A DNA stretch of 64,000 nt from Prevotella sp. (GCA_017619375.1 JAFZSL010000075.1:1-64000); one strand, 5' to 3'; counted from the stretch's first letter, positions 41,762-51,379 are shown. A program made the numbers and translations. The notes: generated by a model not told the origin, from the sequence alone.

Positions 41762-42739
41762 ATGGATGAAAAAACAACTATCAAACCCTATGTGATTGGT
41801 TTGGACCTGGGAGGCACCAACTCCGTGTTTGGAATTGTCGACAGCCGTGGAGACATCAAGGCTACCACCGCCATCAAGACACAAGGATTCGACAAGGTCG
41901 AGGACTATGTCAACGCTTGTGTGGAGGCATTGGAGGTCATCATCGAGCAGGTGGGGGGCATCGACAATATCAAGGCAATGGGTATCGGAGCACCTAACGG
42001 AAATTATTACAATGGAACAATAGAGTTCGCTCCCAACCTCTCATGGGGGCATAACGGCGTAGTGCCTTTGGCACAACTCTTCCAAGACCGTCTCGGAGTG
42101 CCAGTGGCCCTCACCAACGACGCCAATGCGGCTGCAATCGGCGAGATGATCTATGGCGTGGCAAGGGGAATGAAGAATTTCATCGTCATCACCCTTGGCA
42201 CGGGCGTGGGCTCGGGCATCGTCATCAATGGACAACTGGTCTATGGATGCGACGGCTTCGCAGGTGAGTTGGGCCATGTCATCATGGAACGCGAGAACGG
42301 TCGCAGCTGCGGATGCGGCAGGAAAGGATGCCTTGAGGCTTATTGCTCTGCCACCGGCGTGGCACGCTCTGCCAGGGAGTTCCTCCTCAAATCCGACCAA
42401 CCGTCGTTGCTCAGGGAGATGAACCCCGACGACATCACTTCTCTCGATGTCTCCATCGCTGCCGGAAAGGGCGACGAATTAGCCAAGGAGGTCTTTGAGT
42501 TCACCGGAGAGATGTTGGGTGCTGCTTGTGCCGACTTCGCCGCTTTCTCCTCTCCTGAGGCTTTCATCTTCTTCGGTGGACTGGTCAAGGCCGGCGACCT
42601 TATCATGGACCCCATCAAGCGCAGCTACGAGGAGAAAGTCCTCCCCATTTTCAAGGGGAAGGCCAAGTTCCTCATCAGCGGCCTCGATGGCGCTTCAGCC
42701 GCCGTCCTCGGTGCATCTGCCATAGGATGGGAAATCTGA
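41762..42739 (+). CDS. ROK family glucokinase
   Basis: A cytoplasmic sugar kinase of the ROK family, most likely glucokinase, which phosphorylates glucose with ATP. The 325-residue protein has the ATP loop IGLDLGGTNSVFGIVD, the catalytic Asp in LTNDANAAAIGE, the second phosphate motif ITLGTGVGSGIVI and the zinc motif CGCGRKGCLEAY with its flanking His (GELGHVI). The C-terminal IFFGGLVKAGDLI is the adenosine site. There is no helix-turn-helix, so it is not a ROK repressor. The ATG at 41762 is preferred over an in-frame TTG six bases upstream. Confidence 0.95.
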   Translation: MDEKTTIKPYVIGLDLGGTNSVFGIVDSRGDIKATTAIKTQGFDKVEDYVNACVEALEVIIEQVGGIDNIKAMGIGAPNGNYYNGTIEFAPNLSWGHNGVVPLAQLFQDRLGVPVALTNDANAAAIGEMIYGVARGMKNFIVITLGTGVGSGIVINGQLVYGCDGFAGELGHVIMERENGRSCGCGRKGCLEAYCSATGVARSAREFLLKSDQPSLLREMNPDDITSLDVSIAAGKGDELAKEVFEFTGEMLGAACADFAAFSSPEAFIFFGGLVKAGDLIMDPIKRSYEEKVLPIFKGKAKFLISGLDGASAAVLGASAIGWEI

Positions 42740-42762
42740 AACAATTGAAACTGGATAAAATT

Positions 42763-42793
42763 CTATAGGCCCTAGTGTTTCTGGGGCCTATAG
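42763..42793 (+). terminator. Terminator after the ROK kinase gene
   Basis: 10-bp perfect stem CTATAGGCCC/GGGCCTATAG with an 11-base loop, 23 bases after the stop codon. Followed by TCGTTCTT rather than a pure T-run. Confidence 0.75.
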
Positions 42794-42889
42794 TCGTTCT
42801 TGGTCGTTAGTTTTCATGGGGCCGCCAGTTTTCCTGGGGTTATTATCTTTTTTTTTTAGAGAAAGGTGGCGTGTTATAGGTTTTTTTGT

Positions 42890-42897
42890 TAATTTTG
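42890..42897 (+). promoter_or_regulatory. Candidate -7 box (TAATTTTG) of the glycosyltransferase gene
   Basis: TAnnTTTG 49 bases before the ATG at 42947. The -33 region lacks TTTG. Confidence 0.48.
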
Positions 42898-42946
42898 CAT
42901 TTTGATATCCATGGTGGTGGTCTGTCATGGAATGAAATGTTTTGCA

Positions 42947-44080
42947 ATGAAGAAGACTTTGCTCCATATAGCCAAGTATTACCATCCTAACGAGGGCGGC
43001 ATAGAGACCGTCACAAAATACTTGGCTGAAGGACTTTCCGAATATGACAACGTGGTTGTCTGTTTTAGTCAGGACGGCCATGACAGCGAGGAGGAAATCA
43101 ACGGCGTGAGGGTGTACAGGGTGGCTCCACTTGTCAAAGTAGCCAGTCAGGACATCGCCTTGTCCTACCACAAGGTGTTGAGGGGCATCATCAAGGATAC
43201 GCACCCCGACCTGCTTTTGCTCCACTGCCCAAACCCTTTCCTCTATCCCATTACGCTGCACCTCAAACCCAAGAATGCCAAACTCGTGTTGCTTTGGCAC
43301 TCCGACATCCTCGGAAAGGGATTGCTCTACAAGATGGTGAGCAGCATGGAACACAAGTTGCTCAAGAAAGCCGACCTCATCCTTGCCACCAGTGAAAACT
43401 ATGTCCATCCCTCCAGTCCCATCTATCCGTTCAGAGACGAGGTAAGGATTGTGCAGAACGGCATCATTGCCACCGATTTCGTTTTGAAGGATGGCGATGA
43501 TAAGCGCATCGAGGACATCAAGAAGCGTTTTGGCAACAAGAAGATTGTTTTTTACGTGGGAAGGCACATCCCATACAAGGGCATAGACCTCCTCTTGCAA
43601 GCGGAAAGGAAGGTGAAGGCCGACTGTGTCTTCGTCATAGGAGGCACGGGGGCGGTGACAGAGAAACTCAAGGCGATGACCCATTCCGACAGGGTGGTCT
43701 TCATTGGGCGCATTCCCCACGATGATATGAGGTGTTATTACCATGCCGCCGATGTCTTCGGTTTCGCTTCCAACACCAAGCAGGAGGCTTTCGGTATCGC
43801 CTTGGCTGAGGCCATGTATTGCAAATGCGTACCGGTTACCTTCACCCTCGTGGGGTCGGGGGTCAACTGGGTGTCTGTCAAGGGAGAAACAGGAGAGGAG
43901 GTGCCATTGGCGGATGTCGACGCCTATGCTGCCGCCATCGACCGCCTGCTGGCCGACGACCGGCTCCGCGAACGCTATGCCGAAGCCGGCAGGAAGCGGG
44001 TCGCAGAACTGTTCACATGTGACAAGTCGGTGGAGGAGGCAAGGAAGGCCATCCGTGCGCTCTTGAAGCAGTCCGACTAA
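42947..44080 (+). CDS. Glycosyltransferase family 4 protein
   Basis: 377 residues with the two-Rossmann GT-B layout. The N-terminal domain starts KKTLLHIAKYYHPNEGGIETVTKYLAEGL, a GT4 donor/acceptor opening. The C-terminal domain has FYVGRHIPYKGIDLLL, VFIGRIPHDDMRCYYHAAD and the E-x7-E motif in KQEAFGIALAEAM (Glu residues of the nucleotide-sugar site). No membrane helix. It is a retaining transferase of surface-glycan type by family; donor and acceptor unknown. The ATG at 42947 begins the conserved strand; an upstream open frame is not conserved. A GC hairpin follows the stop. Confidence 0.92.
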   Translation: MKKTLLHIAKYYHPNEGGIETVTKYLAEGLSEYDNVVVCFSQDGHDSEEEINGVRVYRVAPLVKVASQDIALSYHKVLRGIIKDTHPDLLLLHCPNPFLYPITLHLKPKNAKLVLLWHSDILGKGLLYKMVSSMEHKLLKKADLILATSENYVHPSSPIYPFRDEVRIVQNGIIATDFVLKDGDDKRIEDIKKRFGNKKIVFYVGRHIPYKGIDLLLQAERKVKADCVFVIGGTGAVTEKLKAMTHSDRVVFIGRIPHDDMRCYYHAADVFGFASNTKQEAFGIALAEAMYCKCVPVTFTLVGSGVNWVSVKGETGEEVPLADVDAYAAAIDRLLADDRLRERYAEAGRKRVAELFTCDKSVEEARKAIRALLKQSD

Positions 44081-44100
44081 CCCGAGGTCGTTCTCCTTAG

Positions 44101-44120
44101 ACGGCGGTTTTGCCACCGCT
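44101..44120 (+). repeat. GC hairpin family member after the glycosyltransferase
   Basis: GCGGT/ACCGC arms in ACGGCGGTTTTGCCACCGCT, preceded by TCGTTCTCCTTAG. Resembles the hairpin at 18004-18022 in position (20-25 bases past a stop codon) and layout. Confidence 0.45.
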
Positions 44121-44145
44121 CATCAGTCAAAGAAAAAAACTATTT

Positions 44146-44724
44146 ATGGAAAATCAACAATACGAAAAGGATGTAAGAAATGCGGTGGAGGTGATGCGCA
44201 AGGGCGGCGTCATCCTCTATCCCACAGACACCATTTGGGGCATAGGGTGTGATGCCACCAACCCTGAGGCGGTGAAGAAGGTGTTCGAAATCAAACAAAG
44301 GGAGGATAGCAAGGCTCTCATATGCCTGGTGGACAGTGATGCCCGACTGCAAAGGTATGTGCGTGACGTGCCGAATGTGGCATGGGACATCATCGAACTA
44401 TCCACCAACCCCGTCACCATCATCCTCGACGATGCCGTCAATCTCGCCCATAACGTGATTGCGGAGGATGGGTCGGTGGCCATGAGGGTAACCAAAGAAC
44501 CCTTCTCCAACCTCTTGTGCTACCGCTTCCAAAAAGCCATAGTCTCCACAAGCGCCAACATCAGCGGACAACCACCGGCTGCCAATTACAGGGATATCGC
44601 ACCTGAACTGCTGGAGGCTGTCGACTACGTCTGTACATCGCGCCGACAGGAGAAGAAACCCCATGCTCCGTCGAGCATCATCAGGCTTAGACCAAACGGA
44701 GAGGTGGAAGTGGTGAGAAAATGA
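44146..44724 (+). CDS. L-threonylcarbamoyladenylate synthase (Sua5/YciO/YrdC family)
   Basis: 192 residues of the YrdC-like fold, which makes threonylcarbamoyl-AMP for the t6A37 modification of ANN-decoding tRNAs. Key blocks: GGVILYPTDTIWGIGCDATN, KQREDSKALICLV, TIILDDAVNLAHNVIAEDGS and VAMRVTKEPF, and the SANISGQP motif. It lacks the extra Sua5 C-terminal domain. The ATG at 44146 replaces an upstream in-frame TTG at 44110, which lies in the hairpin. YciO-type paralogues look similar, so the exact assignment is moderate. Confidence 0.9.
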   Translation: MENQQYEKDVRNAVEVMRKGGVILYPTDTIWGIGCDATNPEAVKKVFEIKQREDSKALICLVDSDARLQRYVRDVPNVAWDIIELSTNPVTIILDDAVNLAHNVIAEDGSVAMRVTKEPFSNLLCYRFQKAIVSTSANISGQPPAANYRDIAPELLEAVDYVCTSRRQEKKPHAPSSIIRLRPNGEVEVVRK

Positions 44725-44749
44725 AAAAAGAATAAAAGTCCTTCAAATT

Positions 44750-44804
44750 CCCCTTTAACTCCCCTTTAACTCCCCTTTAACTCCTCTTTAACTCCCCTTT
44801 AACT
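44750..44804 (+). repeat. 11-bp tandem array before the ClC gene
   Basis: Five copies of CCYCTTTAACT in direct order end 10 bases before the ATG at 44815. A related array with the same unit precedes glpK (49648-49691). Confidence 0.9.
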
Positions 44805-44814
44805 CCTCTTGATA

Positions 44815-46617
44815 ATGGCTGCCACAGTAGAAGCAAGACCGTCGCTCACGGAAAGGATCAACCAATGGAGGACGAAATATGTCTCCGACAGACACTTCCT
44901 GTTGATCCTCAGTTTCTTCGTGGGCTTGCTGGCTGCAGTGGCGGCATTCATCCTGCATGGACTCATCAACCAAATAGAAAGGTTGCTCACCGCCGGATTC
45001 AACATCCGTTCTTTCAACTGGCTATACCTCGTATTCCCCGTTGTTGGCATCTACCTCACTTCACTCTTCGTCAGATATGTCGTCAAAGACAACATCAGCC
45101 ATGGCATCACACGGATACTCTATGCCATCAGCAGGAAACAAAGCAGGCTGAAAGGACATAATTGCTGGAGCTCGGTCATCGCATCCGCCATCACCATCGG
45201 ATTCGGAGGAAGCGTGGGAGCGGAGGCTCCCATCGTGCTCACGGGCTCTGCCATAGGAAGCAACCTGGGGCAGGCTTTCAAACTCGACGGCAAGACCATG
45301 ATGGTGCTCGTGGGGTGTGGGGCGTCTGCCGCCATCGCCGGCATCTTCAAGGCGCCGATGGCAGGTCTGGTGTTCACCATAGAGGTGCTCATGATCGACC
45401 TCACCATGGCTTCCCTCATGCCCATACTCATTTCAAGTGTCACTGCCACTTGCTTCACATACATACTCGTGGGCAGCGACTCGCTCTTCCAATTCACCCT
45501 CGACGCACCTTGGCAGGTGGAGCGTGTGCCGGCAACCATACTTCTTGGCATCTTCTGTGGACTGGTGAGCCTTTATTTCATCAGACTCATGACGGCGTGC
45601 GAGAATGTGTTCGGAAAACTGGGAGAGCACAGGTACCTCAAACTGGCTTTGGGAGGTATGCTGCTCAGCAGTCTCATCTTCCTCTTCCCCTCATTGTACG
45701 GGGAAGGCTATTCCAGCATCAACATCCTCATCAACGGAAGGACAGAGGCCGATTGGAACACCATACTCAACAACTCCCTCTTCTATGGACATGGCGATTG
45801 GCTGATGGCATACATCGGGTTGGTGCTGCTCACCAAGGTGTTCGCCACCTCCGCCACCAACGGTGGAGGAGGATGCGGTGGTACGTTCGCGCCATCGCTC
45901 TTCATCGGCTCTTTTGCCGGATTCTTCTTTTCCAGATTGTGGAACATCAACCGCATCAGCATCTACCTGCCGGAGAAGAATTTCGCCTTGTTGGGCATGG
46001 CGGGTGTCATGGCGGGTGTCATGCATGCGCCACTGACAGGCATCTTCCTCATTGCAGAAATCACCGGAGGATACAAGATGTTCATCCCGCTCATGATTGT
46101 CAGCATCTGCGCATACCTTACCATCATCATCTTCGAGCCGCACAGCATATACGGAATGAGACTCGCAAGGGAGGGAAAGCTCATCACTCACCATACCGAC
46201 AAGGCCGTACTCACATTGATGAACCTCGAAAGCATCATCGACCGTAACTACACTCCCGTGGACAAGGATATGACACTGGGCAAACTTGTCCATGTCATGA
46301 GCATGAGCAACACGGGATTCATGCCTGTCCTCGATAATGCCGGGACGTTGCTTGGCGAGGTGGACATGGCAAAAATCAAGAACGTCATGTTCAGGATAGA
46401 ACTGTACCACCATTTCACCGTGGCACAACTCATGACACCACCGGCCGACACGCTGGGCGTCAACGACCCCATGGAGGATGTCATGAGGAAATTCGACGAG
46501 ACAGAGGCTGCCGTGTTGCCAGTCATCGACAATGAGGCACACCTCATCGGATATATCAGCCGCACAAGGATGTATGCCATGTATCGCAAGATGGTGGCCG
46601 ACATGTCGGCGGAGTGA
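44815..46617 (+). CDS. ClC-type chloride channel/antiporter with CBS domains
   Basis: 600 residues. Around ten membrane helices occupy about 25-440. The selectivity loops are GGSVGAEAPIVLTGSAIGS (equivalent to GREGP) and GGGGCGGTFAPSLFIGS (the GxFAP loop). The external gate Glu of the GREGP loop is present as the Glu of GAEAP. After position 460 come two CBS domains (DRNYTPVDKDMTLGKLVHVM, TPPADTLGVNDPMEDVMRKF) that usually sense adenine nucleotides. Length and layout match bacterial ClC proteins with cytoplasmic CBS regulation. The ATG at 44815 is preferred over the in-frame TTG two codons upstream. Confidence 0.94.
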   Translation: MAATVEARPSLTERINQWRTKYVSDRHFLLILSFFVGLLAAVAAFILHGLINQIERLLTAGFNIRSFNWLYLVFPVVGIYLTSLFVRYVVKDNISHGITRILYAISRKQSRLKGHNCWSSVIASAITIGFGGSVGAEAPIVLTGSAIGSNLGQAFKLDGKTMMVLVGCGASAAIAGIFKAPMAGLVFTIEVLMIDLTMASLMPILISSVTATCFTYILVGSDSLFQFTLDAPWQVERVPATILLGIFCGLVSLYFIRLMTACENVFGKLGEHRYLKLALGGMLLSSLIFLFPSLYGEGYSSINILINGRTEADWNTILNNSLFYGHGDWLMAYIGLVLLTKVFATSATNGGGGCGGTFAPSLFIGSFAGFFFSRLWNINRISIYLPEKNFALLGMAGVMAGVMHAPLTGIFLIAEITGGYKMFIPLMIVSICAYLTIIIFEPHSIYGMRLAREGKLITHHTDKAVLTLMNLESIIDRNYTPVDKDMTLGKLVHVMSMSNTGFMPVLDNAGTLLGEVDMAKIKNVMFRIELYHHFTVAQLMTPPADTLGVNDPMEDVMRKFDETEAAVLPVIDNEAHLIGYISRTRMYAMYRKMVADMSAE

Positions 46618-46706
46618 CATACCCGGGGACTCCCTGGATTTCAGACATCTCTGGTATTCCAGGTCTCCCCATTCTCCCTATAGAACCTATAAAACCCCTA
46701 TACTCA

Positions 46707-47690
46707 ATGATTGAAAAGAAAGAACTAAGAATCGTTTTCATGGGCACGCCGGAGTTTGCCGTTGGCACGCTGAAAGCCCTTGTGGAAGGTGGCTACAACG
46801 TGGTGGCTGTCGTCACGCAACCCGACAAACCCGTGGGGCGACATGGCAGTGTGCTCATGCCTTCGGAGGTGAAGAAATATGCCATGCAGGAAGGCATTCC
46901 CGTGTTGCAGCCCGAGAAGATGAAGGACCCGGAATTTGTGGCACGACTTCAGGAATTCAATGCCGACTTGCAGGTTGTCGTGGCCTTCAGGATGCTTCCC
47001 GAAGTGGTGTGGGCCATGCCGAAATACGGCACTTTCAACGTCCATGCCGCACTCCTCCCACAATACCGGGGGGCGGCGCCCATCAACTGGGCGGTCATCA
47101 ATGGAGAGACAGTCACTGGTGTCACCACCTTCTTCCTCGACCACGACATCGACACCGGAAAAGTCATCTTGAAACGTACCTTCGACATCCCCGATGATGT
47201 CGACGTGCAATATGTGTACGATGGACTGATGAAACTTGGGGCCGAGGCTGCTTTGGACACCATAGAGCGTATCCGCGAGGGTGACGGGCATGTGGATGCC
47301 ATCCCCCAGGATGAGATGATGGGCGGCGACTTGTTGAAACCGGCACCGAAGATTTTCAAGGAGACCTGCCGCATCGACTGGACAATGCCCGCCAAGCGCA
47401 TCTACGATTTCGTCAGGGGACTGAGCCCCTATCCCGGCGCTTGGACCAACATAAGACAAGCGGGCGGCACTGAGGAGGTCGTGGTGAAAATCTACAAGAC
47501 CGCCAAATGCCAGATGCCTAACCCAGGAATGCCCCCGGGAACATTGAAAGTGGAAAAAGGAAAACTCCTGGTGGCCACGGGTGATGGCATGCTCTCTATC
47601 GAACAGTTGCAGAAGGCTGGAAAGAAAAGGATGGATGCGCCTGCTTTCATCAACGGCATGCGCGACATCGAGGCTTGCTCCTTCCTATAA
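46707..47690 (+). CDS. fmt: Methionyl-tRNA formyltransferase
   Basis: Formylates Met-tRNA for translation initiation. The 327-residue protein begins LRIVFMGTPEFAVGTLKALVE, with the folate-binding SLLP-like block here as HAALLPQYRGAAPINWAVING, the catalytic Asn/His/Asp set in FNVHAALLP and FFLDHDIDTGKVI. The C-terminal tRNA-binding OB-like domain (FVRGLSPYPGAWTNI) is present. The ATG at 46707 is chosen by family start; the upstream frame is a proline-rich non-conserved stretch. A def gene is not adjacent. Confidence 0.95.
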   Translation: MIEKKELRIVFMGTPEFAVGTLKALVEGGYNVVAVVTQPDKPVGRHGSVLMPSEVKKYAMQEGIPVLQPEKMKDPEFVARLQEFNADLQVVVAFRMLPEVVWAMPKYGTFNVHAALLPQYRGAAPINWAVINGETVTGVTTFFLDHDIDTGKVILKRTFDIPDDVDVQYVYDGLMKLGAEAALDTIERIREGDGHVDAIPQDEMMGGDLLKPAPKIFKETCRIDWTMPAKRIYDFVRGLSPYPGAWTNIRQAGGTEEVVVKIYKTAKCQMPNPGMPPGTLKVEKGKLLVATGDGMLSIEQLQKAGKKRMDAPAFINGMRDIEACSFL

Positions 47691-47736
47691 GGCCGGCATA
47701 GCCAGTCCTCTCGTCACGTCTTTCGCCTCTCCCTAC

Positions 47737-47755
47737 GCGACGGTTCTGCCGCCGC
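47737..47755 (+). repeat. GC hairpin family member after fmt
   Basis: GCGACGG followed by TTCT and GCCGCCGC: an imperfect arm pair close to the hairpin at 18004-18022, again a few tens of bases after a stop codon. Weak. Confidence 0.4.
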
Positions 47756-47845
47756 CATCCTGCGCCTCTTGCGTATGTTTCGTTTGTTTTTCCGTTCGCG
47801 GCGGTTATGGCCGCCACAACCTATCACTATCACACCCCTCAAAAA

Positions 47846-49588
47846 ATGAAAAAAACTAATCTGCTGGCGCTAATGATGCTGATGACGGCATCCACAGCCT
47901 TTGCACAGTACCCGCAACTCACGGATGAGGCCAAGCACCTCATCGACTCTCTTGAAACATGCTGGAAGGCACATAGTGACTCCGCCTGGCAGGCGGCATT
48001 CCCCATCGTCGTCAAAGAGGCGAAGGAAGGAAGGCCCTACGTGCCATGGGCGGCCAGGCCCTATGACCTGAGACAAGCCAAGATACCCGCATTCCCCGGT
48101 GCAGAGGGGGGCGGGATGTATACCTTTGGAGGACGAGGGGGCAAGGTGCTCACCGTCACCAACCTCAACGATGACGGCCCCGGATCCTTCCGATGGGCTT
48201 GTGAACAAGGTGGGGCACGTATAGTCGTCTTCAACGTCTCAGGAATCATACGACTCAAGTCGCCCATCTTCGTCAGGGCGCCTTATATCACCATTGCCGG
48301 GCAGACCGCTCCGGGCGACGGCATCATCATCGCTGGTGAGTCCTTCCAAGTAGACACCCACGATGTCATTGTCAGGCACATGCGATTCAGGAGAGGGGAG
48401 ACCCTCGTGTGGCACAGGGAGGATTCTTTCGGAGGAAATCCTGTGGGAAACATCATGATCGACCACTGCTCCTGCGAGTGGGGACTCGACGAGAACATCT
48501 CCTTCTACCGACATATGTTCGACCTTGGCGATGGCAAGGATAAAAGGAAGGAACCCACCGTCAACGTCACCATACAGAACACCATTTCGGCAAAGGCCCT
48601 CGACACGTGGAACCACTCCTTCGGCTCCACCATCGGAGGGGAGAACACCACTTTCATGCGCAACCTCTGGGCTGACAACACCGGAAGGAATCCCTCAATA
48701 GGGTGGGGAGGGGTGTTCAATTTCATCAACAACGTGGTCTATAACTGGGTGCACCGCACCGCCGACGGTGGGGAATACACCACCATGTCCAATTTCATCA
48801 ACAACTACTACAAACCGGGACCGCTGACACCAAAGGACACGCCGGTAGGACACCGCATCATCAAGTCGGAGAGCAGAAGCGTCAACCTTTTCCCGTTCAA
48901 GCAGTTTGGAAGGGTCTATGCCACCGGAAACATCATGGAGGGTTTCCCGGAAATCTGCAAGGACAACTGGAACGGTGGCATACAGACCGCCGACAAGGAC
49001 GGGGAGATGGATGAGACCGAATTGGCTCTCATGCGTTCCGACGAACCTTTCGAGATGCCTTTCGTCACCATCATGGGGGCGGAGAAGGCTTTCCAGTGGG
49101 TGCTCGACAACGTAGGGGCTACTGTTCCCTGCCGTGACATCGTAGACCAGCGCATCATCGAGGAGGTGCGCACTGGTGAAGCCTACTATGTGGACAAATA
49201 TGAGAAGAAGGTGAAGGACAACCCCTATGGTGATATGTGGGGATTGCACCAGAAGTCGCAGGACGAGGACGGGCTGTTCAAATACAGACGTCTGCCGAAG
49301 GACTCCTACAAGCAAGGCATCATCACCGACCCAAGACAGATGGGCGGCTATCCCGACTTCAGTGAATGGACGCCTCGCGTAGATACCGATGGTGATGGAA
49401 TGCCCGACGAATGGGAAAAGGAAAACGGTCTCGACCCCAACGACCCATCGGATGCCGTAAAGGATTGCAATGGAGACGGTTACACCAACATCGAGAAGTA
49501 TATCAACGCCATTCCCACCAAGACCAAGGTGGACTGGAGAAACCTCAACAACAATTACGACACATTAGCCGCAAAGGGAAGACTCTAA
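47846..49588 (+). CDS. Pectate lyase-like polysaccharide lyase, PL1 family
   Basis: 580 residues, secreted by signal peptide (1-21, ending TAFAQ). From residue 86 it shows the right-handed beta-helix of family 1 lyases: AFPGAEGGGMYTFGGRGG, IVVFNVSGIIRL, NIMIDHCSCEWGLDENISFY and NFINNVVYNWVHR are the family blocks; the Arg and Asp/Glu calcium residues lie near WGLDENIS. The C-terminus has a calcium-binding TSP3/dockerin-like stretch (DTDGDGMPDEWEKENGLDPN, DCNGDGYTNIEKYIN). A low-similarity N-terminal segment (22-80) may aid anchoring. Role: cleavage of polygalacturonan in plant pectin. Confidence 0.93.
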   Translation: MKKTNLLALMMLMTASTAFAQYPQLTDEAKHLIDSLETCWKAHSDSAWQAAFPIVVKEAKEGRPYVPWAARPYDLRQAKIPAFPGAEGGGMYTFGGRGGKVLTVTNLNDDGPGSFRWACEQGGARIVVFNVSGIIRLKSPIFVRAPYITIAGQTAPGDGIIIAGESFQVDTHDVIVRHMRFRRGETLVWHREDSFGGNPVGNIMIDHCSCEWGLDENISFYRHMFDLGDGKDKRKEPTVNVTIQNTISAKALDTWNHSFGSTIGGENTTFMRNLWADNTGRNPSIGWGGVFNFINNVVYNWVHRTADGGEYTTMSNFINNYYKPGPLTPKDTPVGHRIIKSESRSVNLFPFKQFGRVYATGNIMEGFPEICKDNWNGGIQTADKDGEMDETELALMRSDEPFEMPFVTIMGAEKAFQWVLDNVGATVPCRDIVDQRIIEEVRTGEAYYVDKYEKKVKDNPYGDMWGLHQKSQDEDGLFKYRRLPKDSYKQGIITDPRQMGGYPDFSEWTPRVDTDGDGMPDEWEKENGLDPNDPSDAVKDCNGDGYTNIEKYINAIPTKTKVDWRNLNNNYDTLAAKGRL

Positions 49589-49647
49589 AACGCAACTTTG
49601 GCAAATTAGAGATAATGAGGTTATAAATGTTGTAAAGTGAACATACG

Positions 49648-49691
49648 TCCCTTTAACTCCTCTTTAACTCCCCTTTAACTCCTCTTTAACT
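49648..49691 (+). repeat. 11-bp tandem array before glpK
   Basis: Four copies of the CCYCTTTAACT unit, the first one base different, then decaying A-rich CTCCTAAAAAA units up to the ATG at 49736. Same unit as the array at 44750-44804. Confidence 0.9.
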
Positions 49692-49735
49692 CCTAAAAAA
49701 TACTCCTAAAAAACTCCTCAAAAAACTCCCCAATC

Positions 49736-51205
49736 ATGAAAAGAATCATCGCCATTGACCAAAGCACGTCATCGACTAAGGCCATGCTCTTTGACGAGCA
49801 ATGCCGTATGCTTGACAGGTGCGACGTGGACCACCAGCAGCATTATCCACAAGCAGGATGGGTGGAGCACGACCCCGAGGAGATATACGACAATATGGTG
49901 AAGGCCATAAGCAAATTGGTGAAAGGCAGGGAGCACGATGACTACTCCCTTGCCATCACCAACCAGCGTGAGACCGTCGTGGTGTGGGACAAGGAAACCT
50001 CGAAACCTGTCTATAGGGCGCTCGTATGGCAGGACAACCGGGGAGCGGCACTCTGTCGACAGTTGCGCGAACAAGGTCATGCACCGATGGTGATGGAAAG
50101 AAGCGGACTGCTCATTGACCCCAACTTCTCCGCAACGGGGGTGAGATGGGTGCTCGACAACGTCGAGGGGGCGTCCCAGGCGGCTGAGGAGGGCAGGCTG
50201 TTGATGGGCACCATAGACACTTGGCTCGTGTGGAAACTGACGAAAGGAAAAAGTTTCCTCACCGACACTACCAATGCCTCGCGCACCATGCTCTTCAATA
50301 TTCACACCATGCAATGGGATGACGAGTTGCTCCAACTCTTTGGCATTCCCCGTTCCATGATGGCTGAAGTGGTGCCGTGTGATGCCGTGTTCGGTGAGAC
50401 GACGGTGGAAGGCCTGTTTGAAAAGCCCATCACCATCGCCGGGGTGCTCGGAGACTCCCATGGCGCCCTTGTCGGACAGATGTGCTTCTCTCCAGGCTCG
50501 GGAAAGGTCACTTACGGCACGGGGTCGTCAGTCATGGTCAACATCGGCGAGCGTCCGTTGGAGGCTCCCGATGGATTGGTGACATCGGTGGGATTCTCTG
50601 CATTGGGAAAGCATTTCTACGGCTATGAGGGAAACATCTATAGTACGGGAGCCACTCTTAAGTGGATGGCTGACCAACTGAGACTCATCGACCATCCGAA
50701 AGAGATGGAGAAGGAGGCCGTCACCGTGGATTCCACTGAAGGGGTGTATGTCATTCCTGCATTCGCTGGTCTTGGGGCTCCGTGGTGGAAACCCGATGCC
50801 AAGGCGGCTATCGTCGGTATGACGTTCGCCACCACAAGGGCCCATGTGCTACGTGCAGCATTGGAGTCCATCGCCTATCAGGTGGGGGATCTGGTGGGAG
50901 TGATGGAAAAGGCCACGGGAGGAAAACTCAAGGAAATTTGCGCCGACGGTGGCCCGACGAAGAATCAGTTCCTCATGCAGTTTCAGGCCGACTTGCTCAA
51001 CACGTCGGTCGTGTGCACCGAGGTGGAGGATGCCTCCGCATTGGGAACGGTGGTCATGAACGGCTTCGCTCGCCAGCAATGGACGGATTTTTGTCAAGTG
51101 ACACCCTTCAGAAAGGTTGTCAAGACCTTTGTCCCCAACGCATCCGCACAGATGGATTCCCGTTACCAAGGATGGCGTGAGGCTGTCCGGAGAATCACGG
51201 AATAG
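49736..51205 (+). CDS. glpK: Glycerol kinase
   Basis: Phosphorylates glycerol to sn-glycerol 3-phosphate with ATP. The 489-residue FGGY kinase begins RIIAIDQSTSSTKAMLFD, has the glycerol-binding TNQRETVVVWDKETSKPVYR, the FGGY signature-like GYEGNIYSTGATLKWM region and the ATP-binding ICADGGPTKNQFLMQF. It is full length and has the PWWKPDAKA block that fits GlpK rather than xylulokinase. No glpF or glpD is adjacent. It has the tandem array as its leader. Confidence 0.93.
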   Translation: MKRIIAIDQSTSSTKAMLFDEQCRMLDRCDVDHQQHYPQAGWVEHDPEEIYDNMVKAISKLVKGREHDDYSLAITNQRETVVVWDKETSKPVYRALVWQDNRGAALCRQLREQGHAPMVMERSGLLIDPNFSATGVRWVLDNVEGASQAAEEGRLLMGTIDTWLVWKLTKGKSFLTDTTNASRTMLFNIHTMQWDDELLQLFGIPRSMMAEVVPCDAVFGETTVEGLFEKPITIAGVLGDSHGALVGQMCFSPGSGKVTYGTGSSVMVNIGERPLEAPDGLVTSVGFSALGKHFYGYEGNIYSTGATLKWMADQLRLIDHPKEMEKEAVTVDSTEGVYVIPAFAGLGAPWWKPDAKAAIVGMTFATTRAHVLRAALESIAYQVGDLVGVMEKATGGKLKEICADGGPTKNQFLMQFQADLLNTSVVCTEVEDASALGTVVMNGFARQQWTDFCQVTPFRKVVKTFVPNASAQMDSRYQGWREAVRRITE

Positions 51206-51379
51206 GAGAGTTCATCCCGAATTAGAGAATTGGAGATTTTCTTTGTCTCGTATTCAAAATGTGCAAATCATCAAAAGATGAAAAAGAGGGGGCTCACAAT
51301 TCTCAAATTCGTGATAAAAAAGAGATAATTACAATTCTTGAAAGAGATATGTTAAAAACCTAACGATATAAAGACGAAT

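Noticed and set aside
44750-44804. CRISPR array
   Set aside because: Units of 11 bp are contiguous without spacers; no cas gene in the window.
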